A stretch of DNA of 35,348 nucleotides from Clostridia bacterium (lineage in GTDB: Bacteria; Bacillota; Clostridia; Oscillospirales; Acutalibacteraceae), in NCBI GenBank assembly GCA_017416765.1, contig JAFQBE010000007.1, positions 1 to 35,348 of the forward strand. Reading direction: 5' to 3'. The translations under genes and the position numbers were made by a program. This document shows, one piece after another, positions 1-7,151 of the stretch. Position 1 is the stretch's first letter, and each line of letters begins with the position of its first letter. Below the pieces are notes generated by a model, which worked only from the letters and a program-made list of their open reading frames with translations, made no database searches and was not told the origin of the DNA.

Positions 1-191
1 AATGCGATATAATTTCATAAATGAAATTGCGATATAGGCTCGTTACACTCACCTGCGATATGATATAAATCCCCTGTGTGCCGCAGCACATATCGCATCG
101 AAGATATATCGCATTGCAACGCAATATATAGCAAATCCCGTAAGGGATTTATATCGCTACAGTTTTGCGATGAAATCGCAAAACTGTAATT
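1..191. repeat. Mosaic of short palindromes linked by GCGATAT heptamers
   Basis: This non-coding stretch is built almost wholly of small inverted repeats. The heptamer GCGATAT occurs at 4-10, 30-36 and 55-61, and its reverse complement ATATCGC at 90-96, 106-112 and 151-157. Hairpins between them include 11-18 with 21-28, AAATCCC/GGGATTT (133-139 with 144-150), and a perfect 14-bp stem with a 3-nt loop (158-171 with 175-188). No T-tract follows the hairpins, so they do not look like terminators. It resembles a non-autonomous intergenic repeat of clostridial genomes. It starts at or before the window edge and ends against the stop codon of the next gene. Confidence 0.7.
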
Positions 192-196
192 TGTAT

Positions 197-925
197 TCAT
201 AAATACTCGTTGAACACTTCTGAAAACTCATCATATTCTTCTTTTTCTGTTATCCAAACAATAACCGGATATTCTTTTATCCCCAGTTGAGTAAGTGCTT
301 CAAAACGGTGGTTACCGTCAGAGAGTTCAAAGCCGTGATCAACGAAATGCACTATAAGCGGCGGCATATCATCGTTTGATTGAAGTGCTTTCTTTAATGA
401 CTGCACACGCTTTTCAAACCATTCTGCATTAACCCGATATTTTATATTTTCCTCCGGACCGCAACAGCGGGAAAACAAATTCAGCGGCATGATAAACGGA
501 CCTAAATAATATCTGTCAAACAGCTTCAGTCCGTCCGAAAAAGCTTGGTTATGACCGTCCGAGAGTAAAAACGAATGTACCCATTCCTCAAGCTTATCCG
601 CTTTAGAAAACTCCTTTGCCGAGGATAAAGAACACCTGTATTTCAAACTTTTTTCTGCTTTACTGTAAACAATTTTCTTGATTGATTCAACGGAAAGATT
701 ATATTCATCAGCAAGATTTTTAACAGTAAAGCCTGATATGAATTTTTCTTTTATCTCTTGGTTTCTCTCTGCAAGATACCGCTTATAGCCCGAAGTTTCG
801 CCCCACGAGCGTTTGGCTGTAGTTTCAGGCACATAAATCAGCTTGCCTGCGGCAAATTTCTGCACCCGCCTGAGCAAATCCTCCGGCAATATATCGGCAG
901 CATTTTCGTAATTTACTGTTTTCAT
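197..925 (-). CDS. CD3324-like HTH domain fused to ParB-like domain
   Basis: The protein has two parts. Residues about 1-85 (from MKTVNYENAADILPEDLL) match the small CD3324/Mor-like helix-turn-helix family, with the HTH near FTVKNLADEYNLSVESIKK. The C-terminal part contains LSDGNHRFEALTQLG, resembling the DGxHR-type motif of ParB/sulfiredoxin-fold domains. The start at 925 is preferred over an upstream ATG at 952. It gives an exact ATGA overlap with the preceding kinase stop (922-924) and begins exactly where the CD3324 domain begins. Function is unknown; DNA binding is likely, and a nucleotide- or DNA-processing activity is possible for the C-terminal domain. The gene abuts the repeat mosaic at its 3' end. 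Confidence 0.7.
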   Translation of the reverse strand: MKTVNYENAADILPEDLLRRVQKFAAGKLIYVPETTAKRSWGETSGYKRYLAERNQEIKEKFISGFTVKNLADEYNLSVESIKKIVYSKAEKSLKYRCSLSSAKEFSKADKLEEWVHSFLLSDGHNQAFSDGLKLFDRYYLGPFIMPLNLFSRCCGPEENIKYRVNAEWFEKRVQSLKKALQSNDDMPPLIVHFVDHGFELSDGNHRFEALTQLGIKEYPVIVWITEKEEYDEFSEVFNEYL

Positions 926-1449
926 TTTGTTATGAGTTTGGATTTTATCCATTTATCAACATATTCGGCAGCTTGTTCAGGAGTAAGGTTTGAAGTATCG
1001 AGCAAATCAATATTCGGCTGAGTTTTATCGTGATTTTCTTTCAGCCATTTATTAAACTGCATGGAAGAAGCAATCCAGTTTTCGTCCGTAACTCTTCTAC
1101 CGACTGTCATTCTGTGCATCATAGTTTCATCATCACAAACAATGGCAAGATAGTGCAAATCTGAAAACAGTTCTCTTTCAGGTAAGCTTTCAAACTGTTT
1201 CGGAGTACACGCTCCGCAAACAACACAAGGCAGCCCTATTTGCGAAATATTGGCACAAAGCCTTGTCCACATTCTACGATATGTCCTGTAATCATCCTCG
1301 GGTGTGTTATAAACATCATTCCAGGTTATATCACTTTCAAGAACAATATAGTCAGTTTCATTTTTAAAAAGCTCGTTACATACGGTTGTTTTGCCTGCAC
1401 ACGATGCACCCGTGATACAAAATAAAGGTAATTTTTTAGTAGGCTTCAT
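922..1449 (-). CDS. P-loop nucleotide kinase-like protein
   Basis: A 175-residue AAA/kinase-fold protein with a Walker A motif near the N terminus (GASCAGKTTVC, residues about 14-24). Helical lid and arginine-rich sequence follows (RMTVGRRV), as in nucleoside and small-molecule kinases. The substrate cannot be told from sequence. The start has a good AGGAG ribosome site (AAAAAGGAGAAAAACACT-ATG). Its stop overlaps the start of the CD3324/ParB-like gene by four bases, implying translational coupling. A possible extended -10 (TG-A-TACAAT) and a 30-bp dyad lie upstream, so it probably heads a two-gene unit. It is one of four P-loop kinase-like genes in this array. Confidence 0.75.
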   Translation of the reverse strand: MKPTKKLPLFCITGASCAGKTTVCNELFKNETDYIVLESDITWNDVYNTPEDDYRTYRRMWTRLCANISQIGLPCVVCGACTPKQFESLPERELFSDLHYLAIVCDDETMMHRMTVGRRVTDENWIASSMQFNKWLKENHDKTQPNIDLLDTSNLTPEQAAEYVDKWIKSKLITK

Positions 1450-1472
1450 AGTGTTTTTCTCCTTTTTGTTTC

Positions 1473-1478
1473 ATTGTA
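1473..1478 (-). promoter_or_regulatory. Candidate extended -10 box for the kinase/ParB-like pair
   Basis: On the minus strand the sequence reads TGTGATACAAT, a TACAAT -10 preceded by TG as in extended -10 promoters. There is no convincing -35 at 17 bp. It lies about 24 bp upstream of the kinase start codon and downstream of the 1503-1532 dyad. Confidence 0.35.
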
Positions 1479-1502
1479 TCACAGCTATTTTGTGTATGTA
1501 TA

Positions 1503-1532
1503 TGTAAAGAACGGTTATAACCAAACTTTACA
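1503..1532. promoter_or_regulatory. 30-bp operator-like dyad
   Basis: Outer arms TGTAAAG (1503-1509) and CTTTACA (1526-1532) are perfect inverted repeats. They enclose the perfect palindrome GGTTATAACC (1513-1522), with AAC and AAA between. The dyad centre lies about 40 bp upstream of the candidate -10 of the kinase gene and just after the GNAT stop codon. No T-run follows on either strand, which argues against a terminator. It may bind a dimeric regulator; no known operator consensus was recognised. Confidence 0.4.
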
Positions 1533-1535
1533 TTA

Positions 1536-2033
1536 TTACAGCTTCTTCTCCATTATAACGCTTCCGCCGTAATCTTCAATAATCTCAAAGCCGTTTTTCA
1601 TATACATATTAAACGAAATCGGAGCATGCTTAAAAGCATTAAGCACCATTTTTCCAAAGCCGTTTTCTTTGGCATCCTGCTGTAATTTTACAAAAGCAGC
1701 TTTGCCGTAGCCCTGACCTCTGTATTCTTCCTTTATAACATTTTCGATGACAAAGGCGGCATTTTCCTCAAACGGGCTTTTCTGATAGCCGATAACACCA
1801 ATTTTTTCTTCTGCTTCATTCAAAACGATATACAAATAATTATCTTTCGTATTTGCACCGTCAGAAAATACATCATTAAATTCTGATTTAGCCTCTTTAA
1901 CAGCTTTGATTCTGAACTTTTCGTCACCGGATTTAATAAGATTATCTGCGTAATTTTTAACAGACCATTTTTTAAAACGTGAAAATTCATCTTCATTAAT
2001 TCTTCTAAAATCTACAGTTTTTATATCACTCAT
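1536..2033 (-). CDS. GNAT family N-acetyltransferase
   Basis: A 165-residue protein with the GNAT acetyl-CoA site: motif A reads IKEEYRGQGYGKAAF (R/Q-x-x-G-x-G/A), followed by the motif B region YMKNGFEIIEDYGGSVIMEKKL typical of the family's C terminus. It should transfer an acetyl group from acetyl-CoA to an amine; the substrate is unknown. Its start overlaps the end of the upstream pyrophosphatase-like gene by four bases (ATGA-type, 2030-2033), so the two are probably translated together. It is one of five GNATs in the left array, and their sequences are diverse rather than recent duplicates. Confidence 0.85.
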   Translation of the reverse strand: MSDIKTVDFRRINEDEFSRFKKWSVKNYADNLIKSGDEKFRIKAVKEAKSEFNDVFSDGANTKDNYLYIVLNEAEEKIGVIGYQKSPFEENAAFVIENVIKEEYRGQGYGKAAFVKLQQDAKENGFGKMVLNAFKHAPISFNMYMKNGFEIIEDYGGSVIMEKKL

Positions 2034-2404
2034 AATAACACCTCAACCTCGCTGTCATAATACTGCTCCTGAAAGCTGATTGCTTTTTCTATTTCTTCTT
2101 TAGTAAAGCTGTAGTTTTCAGGTGCGGCAACGAGTTTATCTTCAACATCGTTTTGCCTGTACACAATAGCAATTATTTTAGCTTTATACACTTCTACGGG
2201 CTTATCCAAACCAAGCAGATACACATCAAGCTCTTCACCATCACCGCCCAACACCCCCGGAATATAGCCGTAATTTATTGGGTACACAAGCGAATACTTT
2301 TCTTTTTTATGTACATAGCCTATAGGACGGTCAATGTGTATTTCAACGGTTTTGCCCAGATAAGTTTTAAGCTGCTCACCGCGTAAAAATTCAGGCATAA
2401 TCAA
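2030..2404 (-). CDS. Inorganic pyrophosphatase-like protein, short form
   Basis: About 124 residues resembling the core of family I soluble pyrophosphatases: INYGYIPG and then DGEELDVYLLG, close to the acidic metal-binding signature (the usual DxDPxD has E at the third position here). It is much shorter than classical PPases of about 170 residues, so activity on pyrophosphate is not assured. A TTG at 2404 is well spaced from GAGG (7 nt), while the ATG at 2398 lies 13 nt away; either could be used. The TTG start overlaps the upstream sialidase-like stop codon. The stop overlaps the GNAT start by four bases. Confidence 0.65.
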   Translation of the reverse strand: MIMPEFLRGEQLKTYLGKTVEIHIDRPIGYVHKKEKYSLVYPINYGYIPGVLGGDGEELDVYLLGLDKPVEVYKAKIIAIVYRQNDVEDKLVAAPENYSFTKEEIEKAISFQEQYYDSEVEVLL

Positions 2405-3471
2405 TTCAATTCCTCATACATAATTTTAGTGATTTTTGTGCTGTTAAGGCAGATATCCGTACCGTTGCTATGGTAGTAGGCAACAAGGAATCCGTTTTCA
2501 ACCTCAATAATTGCGGGGTAACAGTAGCCGTTGCTCAAATCGTCCTCGATATAGAAAAGCATTGATTTATCAAAAGTTTTTGCCCTGTCGCGGCTGACCG
2601 CTGCTGTGTATGGCGTTCTGCCCCACGGTTCGCTCTCAGGGCGCAGAATATGCTCGGGAACAGGATTGAAAACGGCAACGGTAAATTCGCCGCAATCCTT
2701 TACAAGCATCGGCGAGCAAGCGGAAGAAAGCATCAGGTTCGGTTCGGGAACGGTCCATGTAATACCTTCATCAGCCGAAAAACATTCAAACTGAAAGCCT
2801 AAGCTTGTACGGATATAGCACCACAGCCTGCCGTCGGGCAGCTCGTAAAGACCCGGTTCTTCATAACCGTCGGGATTATTCGGAAACGGACAGGAAAACT
2901 CGGTATCGGTTTTGTACCATGTTTTACCGTCATCATCCGAAATAAAATAACATATTACACCCGGCATAAATTCCTTATGGTCGGTCAGCACGGTATGCCT
3001 TGCAACGGCAAAAATTATGCGTCCGCTTTTAAGCCTTAACACTCTGTCATTATTCAGAACATAATAATCCTGCTCGGCAAGGCAATCCATACAGCTGATT
3101 GGTTCAGACCAGGTTTTTGCTTCATCTGCCGAACGGGTAAAAAGAATTTTATCCGTACCGTCAAGGTTCTTGAAAATATAAAAGGCACCGATATCGCCGT
3201 TATTCATGCGCAGGAAAGAAAGACTCATTATATTCATGCAGTTTTCGGGCTTTTCAAAAAGCACAAATGGCTCGGACCAGGTTTCGCCCTCATCGCGTGA
3301 CACAACTGCGCTGATACGGGCGGTTGCATCGTCCTCCCAAGCGTCGCCGATATATTCGGTATAGCCGAACAGAATTGAACCGTTATTAAGGCGGATAAAC
3401 GCCCCCTCACCGTTGCGGGGATTGTTTTCGCTTGTACCGATAAAAAGTACCTGCCGTCCGATTTTTTTCAT
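2401..3471 (-). CDS. Asp-box (BNR) sialidase-like glycoside hydrolase
   Basis: A 356-residue beta-propeller protein with at least four Asp-box repeats (SxDxGxTW type): SRDEGETWSEP, SADEAKTWSEP, SDDDGKTWYKT and SADEGITWTVP, plus a degenerate SRDRAKTFD. An arginine near the N terminus (GAFIRLNNGS) and a late EVENGFLVAYYHSNG segment fit exo-alpha-sialidase-like propellers. There is no signal peptide, so it would act in the cytoplasm on imported oligosaccharides. AAGGATG lies upstream of the ATG. A REP-like element sits 32 bp upstream of the start. Substrate assignment to sialic acid is uncertain, since many intracellular BNR proteins have other substrates. Confidence 0.75.
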   Translation of the reverse strand: MKKIGRQVLFIGTSENNPRNGEGAFIRLNNGSILFGYTEYIGDAWEDDATARISAVVSRDEGETWSEPFVLFEKPENCMNIMSLSFLRMNNGDIGAFYIFKNLDGTDKILFTRSADEAKTWSEPISCMDCLAEQDYYVLNNDRVLRLKSGRIIFAVARHTVLTDHKEFMPGVICYFISDDDGKTWYKTDTEFSCPFPNNPDGYEEPGLYELPDGRLWCYIRTSLGFQFECFSADEGITWTVPEPNLMLSSACSPMLVKDCGEFTVAVFNPVPEHILRPESEPWGRTPYTAAVSRDRAKTFDKSMLFYIEDDLSNGYCYPAIIEVENGFLVAYYHSNGTDICLNSTKITKIMYEELN

Positions 3472-3502
3472 GTTTAAACATCCTTTGTTTTTTTAAATTT
3501 CA

Positions 3503-3579
3503 GTAGGGGCGATTCACGAATCGCCCGAATTTTACCACCATATTGCTTTTACGGCGGGCAATTCGTGAATTGCCCCTAC
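3503..3579. repeat. REPIN-like element: inverted pair of GTAGGGGC repeats
   Basis: Two imperfect 25-bp copies face outward. The left copy is at 3503-3527, beginning GTAGGGGCGATTCACG. The right copy, at 3555-3579, is on the opposite strand, and each is itself palindromic. Only 27 bp separate them. The same GTAGGGGC-start repeat occurs as an exact inverted pair inside the RAYT transposase gene at 13256-13446, which makes that transposase, or a relative, the likely mobiliser. The element lies between the sialidase-like gene and the nucleotidyltransferase-like gene and codes for nothing. Confidence 0.8.
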
Positions 3580-3622
3580 AAAAATGCACGCATCCCGACA
3601 AACTGTAATTTACGAATCCCCC

Positions 3623-4102
3623 CTATTTTGTAAGGCTAATTATATCCTGTATCAACTCAATTTTCTGTTTATCCTGCTTTTCTTTTACATTCATTCTGTA
3701 GCCATCGAGGGCAGATTTTTCATAAACGCGCAAATACTGCTCCAACGACAAAAGCATAAACTTTGCTTTGCTTTCAACACGAATTTCTAAACAGTTTATA
3801 TCAATACCCGCAAAGCCTTTCAAGCCTTCAATTGCGGCATAAGAATATTCAACACCGTTTTTTACAAAGGTATGTTCGTGTTCATCAACCAAAGTATAAC
3901 CGTTATTTTTCAGAAAATCTTTAAATTCTGCCCACCTGTTTCCCGTAACGAATACCTGCGGAATCAGAATATCAATATCATCTGCATTTAATGATGAATT
4001 CGTCAAGACTTCTAATCCTAACGAGCCATAAAGCAACGGAAGGATTTCAAAACCATTGTTGAGTAATTCTGCATTTTTTAAAAACAATTCAAATTTTGTC
4101 AT
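3623..4102 (-). CDS. Nucleotidyltransferase-fold protein
   Basis: A 159-residue protein with the pol-beta-type nucleotidyltransferase pattern: a G-S motif in LLYGSLGLEVL (residues about 24-34) followed by an acidic DDIDILIP strand, and later GIDINCLEIRV as the third-carboxylate candidate. Similar proteins are often named only as hypothetical. It might modify a small molecule or protein by nucleotidyl transfer, but the family also contains inactive members. The start overlaps the stop of the upstream GNAT by four bases (ATGA, 4099-4102), so the two are likely coupled. No toxin partner of MNT/HEPN type is adjacent. Confidence 0.55.
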   Translation of the reverse strand: MTKFELFLKNAELLNNGFEILPLLYGSLGLEVLTNSSLNADDIDILIPQVFVTGNRWAEFKDFLKNNGYTLVDEHEHTFVKNGVEYSYAAIEGLKGFAGIDINCLEIRVESKAKFMLLSLEQYLRVYEKSALDGYRMNVKEKQDKQKIELIQDIISLTK

Positions 4103-4596
4103 AGTTCTGCCCTATACATAACTTCAACAGCACCATAAGAAAGTTGTTTGTTATCGGTCAATTCAAATCCGTGCTTTTCGTAAAAGCCACGAGCAAAAGT
4201 GTTCTTTTCAAACACCCAAAGCAACACGCTAACATAACCTGATTTCTTGATTTCATTGAATATATGATTCATCATCATTGAACCGTATCCCTTGCCCCAA
4301 TTATCGCTCAAACTATGAATACAAATTAATTCTGCACAATCTGAGAACTGAGGATTTCTTGCTTTGCTCCAAGCTGCAATACAATGAGGTTTACGGTCAA
4401 GTTCAAGAATCGACATTTCAGCATAACCGGATTTTATAACATTCTCGTACATTGCTTCAGCTTTTGCTATATCTGTACATTTTTCCATATCTTCATCAGA
4501 AATGATATCCACAAAAGCAGATTTCCACGATTCCGTCTGAATATGTGCAAGTATTTTCTCATCACCGAGTTTTGCTTTGCGTATTGTTGTGTTCAT
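4099..4596 (-). CDS. GNAT family N-acetyltransferase
   Basis: A 165-residue GNAT with a recognisable beta4-alpha3 acetyl-CoA segment, LICIHSLSDNWGKGYGSMMMNHIF (the G-K-G-Y-G loop). The C-terminal motif VFEKNTFARGFYEKHGFEL is typical of the family. The substrate is unknown. Upstream spacing to the DinB-like gene is only 6 bp, and GGGAATGA lies before the ATG. Its 3' end overlaps the nucleotidyltransferase-like gene by four bases. It appears to be the middle gene of a minus-strand run from 5106 to 3623. Confidence 0.85.
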   Translation of the reverse strand: MNTTIRKAKLGDEKILAHIQTESWKSAFVDIISDEDMEKCTDIAKAEAMYENVIKSGYAEMSILELDRKPHCIAAWSKARNPQFSDCAELICIHSLSDNWGKGYGSMMMNHIFNEIKKSGYVSVLLWVFEKNTFARGFYEKHGFELTDNKQLSYGAVEVMYRAEL

Positions 4597-4602
4597 ATTA
4601 AA

Positions 4603-5106
4603 TCATTCCCACAATCCTGATGTTGATTTTCCGCTTTTACCTGTAATTCCGACAACCCTTGGCCATTGGTTAGTTTCAATTATTGTAGTTGCGTTTATAT
4701 TTCCTAAATGTGCATAGAAATGACGGAACTGCGACATTATTAGCCCGAGTCGGTTTTGCTTACAACCGGTTGGTATCTCATATAACATTTCATCATTTAG
4801 GCTGTTCAGATAATCTGTGATTTTTGCTTCTATGCTTTTCCAATACTCTTGCAACTGCTCTTTTGACAATGTTTCTTCACTTGCGATATCAAGAGAATTT
4901 AAATTTTCCGTATGAAACGCAGGATGCACATATTCTTTAGGATTTATGTACCATTGGTCTAAACTGTGCAGCATATGATAACAGTGTTTCCAAATCGGCA
5001 TATCGCAGAGAATATAGTCCATATCGCAGGTCTGAAGCATTATATATGCATTGGTAAAAATTGTTTCAGTATTCAGTTTTATTACGTTTACTAAATCGCA
5101 TCTCAT
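4603..5106 (-). CDS. DinB-like four-helix metal-binding protein
   Basis: A 167-residue, His-rich helical protein. The pattern fits the DinB/YfiT superfamily of metal-dependent enzymes: an early helix with WKHCYHMLHSLDQW (His 41, 44 and 47) and a late helix SQFRHFYAHLG. Some members are thiol transferases (bacillithiol or mycothiol) and others are uncharacterised. It has a good AGGAG site 8 nt before the ATG and sits tightly upstream of a GNAT. A cytoplasmic detoxification role is plausible but not shown. Confidence 0.65.
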   Translation of the reverse strand: MRCDLVNVIKLNTETIFTNAYIMLQTCDMDYILCDMPIWKHCYHMLHSLDQWYINPKEYVHPAFHTENLNSLDIASEETLSKEQLQEYWKSIEAKITDYLNSLNDEMLYEIPTGCKQNRLGLIMSQFRHFYAHLGNINATTIIETNQWPRVVGITGKSGKSTSGLWE

Positions 5107-5124
5107 ATATATCGCTCCTAATAT

Positions 5125-5517
5125 TTATTCGATAAAAATATGATGATTTTCTGTTTGTGTGATATTACCCGTCAAGTCATGTGAAATCAAAAATACTACA
5201 TACTCATTTTCTTTTAGTTCAGCAAGATGTTCCTGTTTTCTTCCGTAAACAAAAACTTTTATATCGTTATTCAACTTAATATAAAGGTCAACATTGTCAT
5301 AAGGTGGTTTGCTACTATCATTTACGCCGTTAAAGCAGGCAGTTTCAACTGTAACATTCGATAAATCAAAACCAACAATACTTCCGATAAGTGACGGCAA
5401 TAATTGTTCCTCGCCTGAAACGCTGCGGAGATAAGGATAAAAACACTTAATAACCTTCAAATGTTCATTATCTCTGATTTCAATATCTTTAAGTTTTATA
5501 AATTCATCAAAATCCAT
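5125..5517 (-). CDS. Hypothetical protein, about 130 residues
   Basis: I do not recognise a family. The sequence is soluble, acidic and mixed alpha/beta, with no membrane segment and no catalytic motif that I can name (DFDEFIKLKDIEIRDNEH at the start, ENEYVVFLISHDLTGNI near the end). The start is set at the ATG at 5517 because AAGGTG lies six bases upstream; an ATG at 5523 and a GTG at 5526 are alternatives but overlap that site. The reading frame overlaps the end of the upstream kinase-like gene by about 11 bp, so it is probably cotranscribed. Confidence 0.6.
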   Translation of the reverse strand: MDFDEFIKLKDIEIRDNEHLKVIKCFYPYLRSVSGEEQLLPSLIGSIVGFDLSNVTVETACFNGVNDSSKPPYDNVDLYIKLNNDIKVFVYGRKQEHLAELKENEYVVFLISHDLTGNITQTENHHIFIE

Positions 5518-6001
5518 TTCCATCACCTTGATAAATTATATCAATCTCATCTTCGCTCGGCATTTCAAATATTGAAGCAAATTTTGCGGCAAGGTTATCA
5601 TCAACATAATAAGCACTTGTTTCATTTGCAAGCACAGCGTTGTTTCTCTTATGCAAGCGTGATTTCCACACCTTGTCGCTGATATCAATATAATGAAGCT
5701 CACATTCGATATAACGAGATTTATAAAACTCTTTTACAGACTCCCGTTCTGCTTTTGTCCAGAAGCCCCAGTCAAGAACGACATCGATATCTTTGTTAAT
5801 AAACTCCATAGATTTATTTAACAGATATTTCTCTGTTCTTTCCACATATTCATCGTGTTTATCACCGCAATGCTGACCAAAAAGAGCAAGCGTTATTTCA
5901 TCAACCGAGAGCAATACGGCGTTGTTTTCGTTGCAAAGTTTTTGTGCGTATGTAGTTTTACCGCAACAGATTTTGCCGCAGATTAAATAGACTTTTGCCA
6001 T
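5507..6001 (-). CDS. P-loop kinase-like ATPase
   Basis: A compact protein beginning MAKVYLICGKICCGKTTYAQK, a Walker A loop immediately after the start as in small nucleotide, shikimate and zeta-toxin-type kinases. LLSVDEIT supplies an aspartate on the second strand, and DVVLDWGFW is a Walker B-like strand. The ATG at 6001 is chosen because AAGAAGGTG sits six bases upstream; the longer GTG start at 6010 lies within that ribosome site region. The substrate is unknown. It overlaps the next gene and follows the GNAT at 6017. Confidence 0.75.
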   Translation of the reverse strand: MAKVYLICGKICCGKTTYAQKLCNENNAVLLSVDEITLALFGQHCGDKHDEYVERTEKYLLNKSMEFINKDIDVVLDWGFWTKAERESVKEFYKSRYIECELHYIDISDKVWKSRLHKRNNAVLANETSAYYVDDNLAAKFASIFEMPSEDEIDIIYQGDGNGF

Positions 6002-6016
6002 AAGCAACACCTTCTT

Positions 6017-6475
6017 TTATAGCTTACAATACATTTCCTGTGCTTTGGGGATAAAACCGAGTTTTTTATAGAGGTTAATTGCACCGGGATTATTCACAAG
6101 AACATCAAGGTTTATGAAACTACAGTTCCGTTCTTTTGCCCATTTCTTTGCAGCGTTCATTAAAGCTGTTCCAAAGCCTTTGCCACGATGGTTTTCGGTG
6201 ACGATTATATCCATTATGTAGCAATACTTTCCGGGAAGCATAAACGGAAAATCGGGTCTTGTTTTGGCTTGAAGCAGGATAAAACCGACAACCATACCGC
6301 CGTTCTCATAAACAAGAATATCTGACTCTTCGTTAGCAATCGTATTCTCAAGAAACTCTGCGCTCTGGTCGCCTTCTTTTATAAAATCGGGAATCAGCTT
6401 TGCCATTTCTCTGAATTGCTCACGGTATAATTCGGCTATCGCAGGTATATCGTTAATTGTTGCTGTTCTGACCAT
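6017..6475 (-). CDS. GNAT family N-acetyltransferase
   Basis: A 152-residue GNAT of the RimI-like type. The acetyl-CoA loop is IVTENHRGKGFGTALMNAA (R-G-K-G-F-G), followed by NLDVLVNNPGAINLYKKLGF, the classical alpha4 segment. It has a very strong AGGAGG site before the ATG. Gaps to the methyltransferase upstream (13 bp) and kinase downstream (about 15 bp) indicate one operon. The acceptor amine is unknown; it could be a protein N terminus, a polyamine or an antibiotic. Confidence 0.87.
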   Translation of the reverse strand: MVRTATINDIPAIAELYREQFREMAKLIPDFIKEGDQSAEFLENTIANEESDILVYENGGMVVGFILLQAKTRPDFPFMLPGKYCYIMDIIVTENHRGKGFGTALMNAAKKWAKERNCSFINLDVLVNNPGAINLYKKLGFIPKAQEMYCKL

Positions 6476-6488
6476 AGTTAAACTCCTC

Positions 6489-7139
6489 CTATTTAATCGC
6501 TTTCAATGTAAATGTCGCACCCCAGTTATTCAGCACCTCAACAGAGGAAAAGCCCGCTTCAAGTAAAGCTTCGGTTTCGTGTTCTACAGTTAACGGAGTA
6601 TCGTAATGATAAAACTCATCATCGTCAATCCCCTGCTCTTTTTTGAGCTTCAGCAAATCGTTTCTGAATGTTTGCTCATCTTCATCAGATAATGCAAAAT
6701 AATCAGTAAGAATAAAATACCCACCGTCTTTCAATGCCTTGCAGAGCTTCGCATAAAGCGGAATTTTTTCTTCTTTCGTGAAATGATGAAGCGATTCAAC
6801 GGAAACTGCGGCATCAAAAGCGTTTTCGTCAAACGGAACATCGAAATATGAACCGCAAATCAATGTCAAATTCTTTTCGGGAAACTTATTTTTCAATGCG
6901 TTCAGCATTGATTCGGTTAAGTCGATACCGGTTATTTCAGCGGAGGGGTTAAGCACAAAATAGTGTTCCAATTCCAGCCCTGTACCGCAACCCAAGTCAA
7001 GGATTTTTGCACCGTCGGTCTTGGGTAAAAGTTCGGCTGTATATGGATAAAAAGTATCAGACGATTCGATATTTGTCATCATATGTTCGTCGTAACCGTC
7101 TAATCTTTTATTGAAAAATTCGTCCATTTTTTCAAGCAT
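6489..7139 (-). CDS. Class I SAM-dependent methyltransferase
   Basis: A 216-residue Rossmann-like methyltransferase. Motif I is ILDLGCGTGLELEHYF, motif II is the acidic ITGIDLTESML, and the post-II region is FDAAVSVESLHHFTKEEK with LKDGGYFILTDYF. It methylates an unidentified small molecule. Residues before about 45 form an alpha-helical lid (MDEFFNKRLDGYDEHMM), common in the clostridial YjhP/UbiE-like group. AAGGAAA precedes the ATG. The gene sits between a FlaR-like kinase and a GNAT in a tightly packed minus-strand run. Confidence 0.87.
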   Translation of the reverse strand: MLEKMDEFFNKRLDGYDEHMMTNIESSDTFYPYTAELLPKTDGAKILDLGCGTGLELEHYFVLNPSAEITGIDLTESMLNALKNKFPEKNLTLICGSYFDVPFDENAFDAAVSVESLHHFTKEEKIPLYAKLCKALKDGGYFILTDYFALSDEDEQTFRNDLLKLKKEQGIDDDEFYHYDTPLTVEHETEALLEAGFSSVEVLNNWGATFTLKAIK

Positions 7140-7151
7140 AATTATGTTTCC

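Noticed and set aside
1-191. CRISPR array
   Set aside because: The heptamers occur in both orientations with irregular spacing and the spacers are hairpins, unlike a CRISPR.
15-200. 61-codon minus-strand ORF in the left repeat region
   Set aside because: It consists entirely of palindromic repeat sequence and has no ribosome site beyond chance; the repeat explains it.
1503-1532. Terminator for the GNAT gene at 1536
   Set aside because: No T-run follows the dyad in the direction of transcription, and the inner palindrome suits a protein-binding site better.
3503-3579. Transcription terminator
   Set aside because: The paired arms lack a following T-tract and match a repeat found inside the transposase gene.
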